From Pseudomonadota bacterium (GTDB taxonomy: Bacteria > Pseudomonadota > Gammaproteobacteria > Burkholderiales > Chitinibacteraceae), in assembly GCA_026399755.1 (NCBI GenBank), contig JAPLQI010000050.1:1-64000 (forward strand): a DNA stretch of 64,000 nucleotides, given 5' to 3'. A model generated the notes under the pieces. That model had not been told where the DNA came from and did not search any database. It was given only the letters and a program-made list of their open reading frames with translations. How positions within the stretch are numbered: position 1 is the stretch's first letter; the number at the start of each line of letters is the position of its first letter. Positions 58,782 to 64,000 of this stretch are shown piece by piece. Both the position numbers and the translations under genes were made by a program.

Positions 58782-61700
58782 TTAACTAATACTCATCAAA
58801 CTCGCATTCCCGCCTGCGGCTGCGGTGTTTACGCTGATTGAGCGCTCTGCCAAGAGGCGGGCCAGATCATAGTCTTCACCATCCGCAAGAGCGGTACTGG
58901 ATAGGCCTTGCACTTGCAAGATGGGCCCAGCGATTTCTGCAACTTGGCGGTTGATCATCCCAAGTGCATCGCTATCGCCTTCAAACAAGACCGCCCCAAC
59001 ATCACCCGCTTCGGCAATGGATGGCTTCATTAAAACTCTGCCAGACAAGGCTTTTGGCAAGGTATCGACCATGGTTTTTACTGCCGGATTCGCAATAAAC
59101 ACCGCTAAGTTGCCACTGGCTAAGGCTGCAGCAAATTGCGCTTTTGCGCCCAGCTCAGTTGCAGCAATGCATAGCACGGGGCCGCGTGGATGTAGCAAGT
59201 AGCGGTTGCGCTCGCCAGTTGGCCCTGGCAAATCGATATTTGCGCCTAAGCCAGACCCAGCCAGATAGCGGCTGCAACGAGCAGCTGCATCGTCTTCTTT
59301 ATTGGATTGCAAATGATCGTGGTAGGCCAATAGCGGAGCGAGAGCCGCTTGGTCCCCTGCTAAGGTTTGCGCAGGACGACGAGAAAGAAGGCGCGGCAAG
59401 TAGAGCGGGCCACCGGCCTTAGGGCCAGTACCGGATAAACCTTCGCCACCGAAAGGTTGCACCCCAACCACGGCACCAATCACATTGCGGTTTACATAGA
59501 TATTCCCCGCCTGCACTTTTTCAACCACATGGGCAATGGTTTCATCGATGCGGGTATGCACACCAAAAGTCAGGCCAAAACCTGTTGCATTGATATCATC
59601 AATGAGCTGATCCAAAGCCTCGCGGCGATAGCGAATCACGTGCAGCACGGGGCCGAATACTTCTTGTTTCAGCTCAGACAAGCTATTGATTTCGATCAGC
59701 GTAGGCGCAATAAATGTGCCCTTCTGGCATACCTCAGGCAACGGCAGCTCTAAGACCTTGGCACCACGGCCCTTGAATGCGGCGATATGGCTGGCGATAT
59801 TTTGCTGCGCCTCAAGATCAATCACCGGGCCTACATCCACAGCCAGCGAATCAGTATTACCAATATGCAGCTCCTGCATCGCTCCTTTCAGCATATGCAA
59901 GATATGATCTGCCGCCTCGGTTTGCAGGCAGAGCACGCGCAGTGCAGAGCAGCGCTGGCCAGCCGAATCAAACGCCGACATCAGTACATCGCCAACCACC
60001 TGCTCAGCCAAGGCCGATGAATCAACGATCATGCAATTCTGGCCGCCGGTTTCGGCAATCAGCGGAATCGTGCGGCCATCTTTATCGAGGCGTTTCGCCA
60101 GATTGCTAGCGATTAAACGTGCCACTTGGGTAGAGCCGGTAAACATCACACCGCTGCAACGCGCATCAGAAATCAGCGCGCTACCTACGGTTTCACCACG
60201 GCCCGGCAAGAGTTGCACCGCACCGGCAGGCACACCCGCTGCGCGTAAGATGCGCACGGCTTCGGCGGCAATCAGCGGGGTTTGCTCAGCTGGCTTGGCG
60301 AGCACAGGGTTGCCTGCAGCCAAGGCTGCTGCCACTTGGCCTATAAAGATCGCCAGCGGGAAATTCCACGGGCTGATACACACCACGGGGCCGAGTGGAC
60401 GGTGGCTATCGTTAGCAAAATCTTGCTCGATTTGCTGAGCGTAATAGCGCAAGAAATCAACCGCTTCGCGTACTTCGGCAATGGCGTTGGGCAGAGATTT
60501 ACCTGCTTCGCGCACAATCAGCCCCAAGAGCGGCTGCATGCCAGATTCAAGTAATTGCGCCGCACGATTCAGGCAGGCAGCGCGTTCACTCACCGAAGTG
60601 GCTTGCCAAATTGGGCCGATATTTGCGGCGTGCATAAAGGCATTCGCTACATCATCCACATCGGCTTCAATCACATAGCCAACCACATCTTGATGATCGG
60701 CTGGGTTTTTAACCGCCTGCTTGCGAGTCATGTCTAGCTCGCCCACCACACCGACCATAGGCGCGGCCAGCCATTCGGTATTTGCCCCCGCCAAAAGGGC
60801 GGCAGACAAGGACGCCAGACGATGCTCATTGGATAAATCTAAGCCGCTAGAATTTAGACGATTTGCACCAAATAACAGGCGTGGCAGCGGGATTTTATCG
60901 TGCGGGGCAAAGTGCGGCACCACCGCCAAAGCTTGCTCGATTGGATCGACAATCAACTCTTCGATCGCCACGTTTTCATCGGCGATGCGGTTTACAAACG
61001 AGCTATTCGCGCCGTTTTCTAAGAGGCGACGCACCAAATAAGCCAACAGCGTTTCATGGCTGCCCACCGGCGCATATACGCGGCAAGGGCGGCCCAGTTT
61101 TTCACGCGCGGTCACTTCTTCGTATAGAGGCTCGCCCATGCCGTGCAGACATTGGAACTCGTACTGGCCGGGGTAATAATTTTGTCCGGCAAGGTGATAA
61201 ATCGCTGAAAGCGTTTGCGCATTATGCGTTGCAAACTGGGGGTAAACCGCGTCTGGCGTCGCCAGCAATTTTTTAGCGCAGGCAAGGTAAGCCACATCGG
61301 TATAAACCTTACGCGTGTACACCGGATAATCTTCCAAGCCATCCACTTGCGCACGCTTGATTTCGCTATCCCAATACGCGCCTTTCACCAAGCGAATCAT
61401 CAAACGGTGGCCGCTGCGGCGGGCAAGATCGATCACATAATCAATCACATGCGGTGCGCGTTTTTGGTAAGCCTGAATCACAAAACCAATGCCATTCCAG
61501 CCAGCCAGCTCAGCATCGAAACACATGGCTTCTAGCAAATCCAGCGAGATTTCTAGGCGGTCGGCTTCTTCGGCATCAATATTTAAACCAATATCGTAGC
61601 TGCGAGCCAAGCGGGCGAGCGCAAGCACGCTAGGCAATAATTCTGCCGTGACGCGATCTTGCTGCGCGCGCGAATAACGTGGGTGCAAGGCAGAAAGCTT

Positions 61701-62666
61701 GATTGAAATCCCTGGGCCTTCGTAAATACCGCGCCCAGCAGAGGCTTTACCAATGGCATGAATTGCTTGCTCGTAAGCGGCGTAATAACGTTTGGCGTCG
61801 TCAAGCGTAGTGGCCGCTTCGCCCAGCATATCGTAAGAATATCTAAAGCCACGGGCTTCAAATTTGCGGCTATTGGCCAGCGCTTCGGCAATGGTTTCGC
61901 CCGTTACAAACTGCTCGCCCATCAAGCGCATCGCCATATCGACGCCCTTGCGAATCAAAGGCTCACCGCCACGGCCTATCAGGCGGGTTAAGGCAGAAGA
62001 CAGCCCAGCTTCGCTATTGGTAGCAACCAGCTTGCCGGTCAGCATCAGCCCCCAGCTGGCCGCATTCACAAATAAGGAAGGCGATTGCCCAAGGTGAGCA
62101 TGCCAATCGCCCTTGCTGACTTTATCTCTGATCAATACATCACGCGTGGCGCGATCAGGAATACGCAGCAAAGCTTCGGCTAGGCACATTAGCGCCACGC
62201 CTTCTTGGCTGGATAAAGAAAACTCGTGGATCAGGCCTTCAACGCCGCCACCGGTGCGCTTGGCGCGTAATGCCGCCACCAATTTATGCGCCAAGGCTTG
62301 TGTTTGCTCGCCCATTTGCGCTGTTGGCATTTTGGCTTGCTCTACCAGCACCGGCAGGCATTCGACTTCTGGGCGGCGATAAGCCGACGTAATAGCAGAG
62401 CGCAAAACGCTTTGCACGGCAATACTTTGGGCCAGCTCTAGGAAAGGGAGATTCGTTTCAACACCGTCTGCATCATCCAGCACGGGCAGCGCTTCGCCAT
62501 CTTGCGCCAGCTCTAGCGGCCGAGCGCCCTGCTCTACCTGCTGCAAATAAGCAAAAATTGATTGCTTAATCAGCCAATGCGGCGTCCTATCTAATTGCTG
62601 CGCTGCGTTTTTAATCCGCGCACGCAAATCGTCGTCCACTTTAATTCCTAGCGTTGTACTGGCCAT
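58782..62666 (-). CDS. putA: Trifunctional proline utilisation protein PutA
   Basis: Oxidises proline to glutamate and represses its own gene. 1294 residues (E. coli 1320). N-terminal ribbon-helix-helix DNA-binding domain (STTLGIKVDDDLRARIKN, residues 3-45), proline dehydrogenase barrel (about 250-570, GAYWDSEIKRAQ and RLVKGAYW), P5C dehydrogenase (about 640-1130) with catalytic Cys in DSAGQRCSALR and Glu in IAETGGQNCMIV, and a C-terminal domain. Three GTTGCA motifs precede it. Ends ASLMSIS, the usual membrane-associating tail of the family. Confidence 0.96.
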   Translation of the reverse strand: MASTTLGIKVDDDLRARIKNAAQQLDRTPHWLIKQSIFAYLQQVEQGARPLELAQDGEALPVLDDADGVETNLPFLELAQSIAVQSVLRSAITSAYRRPEVECLPVLVEQAKMPTAQMGEQTQALAHKLVAALRAKRTGGGVEGLIHEFSLSSQEGVALMCLAEALLRIPDRATRDVLIRDKVSKGDWHAHLGQSPSLFVNAASWGLMLTGKLVATNSEAGLSSALTRLIGRGGEPLIRKGVDMAMRLMGEQFVTGETIAEALANSRKFEARGFRYSYDMLGEAATTLDDAKRYYAAYEQAIHAIGKASAGRGIYEGPGISIKLSALHPRYSRAQQDRVTAELLPSVLALARLARSYDIGLNIDAEEADRLEISLDLLEAMCFDAELAGWNGIGFVIQAYQKRAPHVIDYVIDLARRSGHRLMIRLVKGAYWDSEIKRAQVDGLEDYPVYTRKVYTDVAYLACAKKLLATPDAVYPQFATHNAQTLSAIYHLAGQNYYPGQYEFQCLHGMGEPLYEEVTAREKLGRPCRVYAPVGSHETLLAYLVRRLLENGANSSFVNRIADENVAIEELIVDPIEQALAVVPHFAPHDKIPLPRLLFGANRLNSSGLDLSNEHRLASLSAALLAGANTEWLAAPMVGVVGELDMTRKQAVKNPADHQDVVGYVIEADVDDVANAFMHAANIGPIWQATSVSERAACLNRAAQLLESGMQPLLGLIVREAGKSLPNAIAEVREAVDFLRYYAQQIEQDFANDSHRPLGPVVCISPWNFPLAIFIGQVAAALAAGNPVLAKPAEQTPLIAAEAVRILRAAGVPAGAVQLLPGRGETVGSALISDARCSGVMFTGSTQVARLIASNLAKRLDKDGRTIPLIAETGGQNCMIVDSSALAEQVVGDVLMSAFDSAGQRCSALRVLCLQTEAADHILHMLKGAMQELHIGNTDSLAVDVGPVIDLEAQQNIASHIAAFKGRGAKVLELPLPEVCQKGTFIAPTLIEINSLSELKQEVFGPVLHVIRYRREALDQLIDDINATGFGLTFGVHTRIDETIAHVVEKVQAGNIYVNRNVIGAVVGVQPFGGEGLSGTGPKAGGPLYLPRLLSRRPAQTLAGDQAALAPLLAYHDHLQSNKEDDAAARCSRYLAGSGLGANIDLPGPTGERNRYLLHPRGPVLCIAATELGAKAQFAAALASGNLAVFIANPAVKTMVDTLPKALSGRVLMKPSIAEAGDVGAVLFEGDSDALGMINRQVAEIAGPILQVQGLSSTALADGEDYDLARLLAERSISVNTAAAGGNASLMSIS

Positions 62667-62708
62667 TTTTTGCGCTCTCTTTGATCAAGTAGATATATTA
62701 TAGGGAGA

Positions 62709-62761
62709 GTTGCACCTTGAAATGCTAGGGTTATCCCTAGGGTTGCACCTTTTGGGTTGCA
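62709..62761. promoter_or_regulatory. PutA operator: three GTTGCA motifs
   Basis: GTTGCA at 62709-62714, 62742-62747 and 62756-62761, all in the plus orientation, the last two 14 bp apart. The GTTGCA hexamer is the established operator of E. coli PutA's RHH domain. A CTAGGG..CCCTAG palindrome lies between the first two (62726-62741). Confidence 0.7.
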
Positions 62762-62886
62762 CCCTCAAAAAATCATAACCGCCTGTCACAGATGGACACA
62801 GATTCTTCAACCCGCTAGCTTCATTTTTAATACCATCCGCCACATTAGAAAACCAGAATAATCTTCGATAGATAGGGGTATTTCAG

Positions 62887-64000
62887 ATGCTGTACACACT
62901 CAAAGGGAAAATTCAGGTCGTCATGATCCTATTGACCACGCTGACTGTTGTTCTATTTACCTATTTCAGCTATCAGCAAGCACGCAGCCATGCCCTGCAA
63001 GCCATTGATAGCCAGCTCACCGCCGCAGCGACGGGCTATCGCTATGTTTTAGGTGAGGGTTTTCACGCCGAACTAAAACCACGCGAGCAAGCCGATCTGC
63101 CACAAATGCGTCAGTTTTCCGAGCGCCTTACCCGCTATAGCAAAGAGCTAGGCTTACCGTTCGTTTACGGCTACATCCAACGCGATAACAAAACCTATTA
63201 CGTGCTCTCCTCCCTTTCCCCAGAAGAAGAAAGCAAGCCCGATGCCGAGGTTTACCTCACCCCATCAGATTCCACCAGCAAGCAATTGCAAACCGCCATT
63301 AGCACTAAGCAGCGCACTTTTGATGAATACGACAGCAAATTTGGCAGCTTCCGTACCATTTTTCTGCCCTTCACCAATAGCAAGGGTGAAACCATTGTTG
63401 CTGCGGCCGACGCAAACTTATCCTCAGTTAAAGAAACCCTGAACAGTATTTTGCTTAAATCGGTGATCTTGGGTTTGATCGCCATTTTGCTCTCCACGCT
63501 GGCATCGCTATGGCTGGCCAATCTGGTTACCCGCCCGCTCAATCGCTTAAGAATCGCCATGCAAAATTTAAGCAGTGGCCAAGCCGATCTAACTGTGCGC
63601 TTAGATAGCAATAGCCGCGATGAAACATCACATATTGCCAGCGCTTTTAATCAATTTATGGGTGACTTACATAAAATGATTAATCAAGTCAGCCAGCAAG
63701 CGGGCAAGCTCAGCGGAGGCGTAGCCGATATAGAGCAAATGGCACAAAAGCTATCGCATGAATCACATAAACAAGCCGATATGGCCGCCGCATCCGCAGC
63801 CAATATTGAAGAAGTCACCGTCAGCATCGCCCATATTGCCGACAGCACTCAGCAAGTTGAAGACACGGTACGCGAAGCAGATTTAGGCGCCAGCGCCAGC
63901 GCGGACGCCGTCAACACCATGCGTGACGACACCAATAAAATGGCCGATACCGTTGGCGAACTCAGCAACACCATGCACGAGCTGTCGCAGCAATCGCAGC
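62887..64000 (+). CDS. Methyl-accepting chemotaxis protein (C-terminus cut by window edge)
   Basis: 371 codons visible from an ATG with AGGGG upstream. Membrane helix at about 10-28, a single-Cache-like periplasmic domain (about 32-190, KELGLPFVYGYIQRDNKTYYV, TIFLPFTNSKGETI), second helix (about 197-218), HAMP (NRLRIAMQNLSSGQADLTV), and the first part of the signalling domain (SAANIEEVTVSIAHIADST). The frame runs past 64000. It diverges from putA across a shared 220-bp region, so the PutA sites could affect it. Confidence 0.9.
   Translation, partial: MLYTLKGKIQVVMILLTTLTVVLFTYFSYQQARSHALQAIDSQLTAAATGYRYVLGEGFHAELKPREQADLPQMRQFSERLTRYSKELGLPFVYGYIQRDNKTYYVLSSLSPEEESKPDAEVYLTPSDSTSKQLQTAISTKQRTFDEYDSKFGSFRTIFLPFTNSKGETIVAAADANLSSVKETLNSILLKSVILGLIAILLSTLASLWLANLVTRPLNRLRIAMQNLSSGQADLTVRLDSNSRDETSHIASAFNQFMGDLHKMINQVSQQAGKLSGGVADIEQMAQKLSHESHKQADMAAASAANIEEVTVSIAHIADSTQQVEDTVREADLGASASADAVNTMRDDTNKMADTVGELSNTMHELSQQSQ

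Noticed and set aside
59144-61276. Several 75-140-codon frames opposite putA
   Set aside because: All are shadows of the putA frame on the minus strand and share its codon periodicity.

Overview
The window looks like a chromosomal segment of a motile, free-living betaproteobacterium of the order Neisseriales (Chromobacteriaceae-like, in the direction of Iodobacter, Deefgea or Chitinibacter). The reasons are the gene content and order (rlmE-ftsH, carAB-greA, cyaY next to lptM and lysA, a DUF1841 gene, bepA/yqaA), medium GC, and four chemoreceptor genes in 64 kb. The species cannot be fixed from this sequence alone.

Layout. 1-21.4 kb is a housekeeping core: ftsH (cut by the window edge), rlmE, yhbY, greA, carB and carA with a UTP-attenuation-like leader, a glutathione peroxidase, a BepA-type protease, yqaA, cyaY, a 41-residue lptM, an Lrp-type regulator divergent from lysA, a nuclease, hpnC, comEA, a cysteine synthase-fold enzyme, a prolyl 4-hydroxylase and purB. 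21.6-26.4 kb is an AT-richer accessory cluster. It holds a WYL regulator, a double zinc ribbon fused to a DUF697-like membrane domain, a coiled-coil membrane protein, a small zinc ribbon, a stand-alone DUF697-like protein and a YaaW (UPF0174) protein. Part of it is a decayed tandem duplication: regulator tail, 45-residue membrane peptide and DUF697-like domain each occur twice. 26.4-41.2 kb returns to core genes (hslO, an Ntn hydrolase, pncC, orn, an M48 protease, phhB, rsgA, relA) mixed with three chemoreceptors and a repeat-filled 1.35-kb gap.

41.34-54.65 kb is a 13.3-kb integrated element in the 3' end of a tRNA-Arg(CCT) gene. Its ends carry a 25-bp att duplication (24/25 identical) and 28-bp identical direct repeats that are probably integrase arm sites. 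It encodes a tyrosine integrase, AlpA-like and excisionase-like regulators, an antirepressor, a toxin-antitoxin operon with three antitoxin-like genes (one chimeric), a chain of small overlapping ORFs, a zinc-finger/Toprim primase and a DUF927 helicase. A perfect 76-bp inverted repeat flanked by 9-bp GGAACATTT iterons brackets the cargo and looks like a two-part, P4-type replication origin. No capsid or terminase genes are visible, so it resembles a phage-satellite or P4-like element.

54.7-64 kb is chromosome again: a lipoprotein, DUF1415, a MazG-like pyrophosphatase, yaeQ, a yceH gene between two direct copies of a 250-bp repeat, trifunctional putA with three GTTGCA operator motifs in front of it, and the start of a fourth chemoreceptor cut by the right edge.
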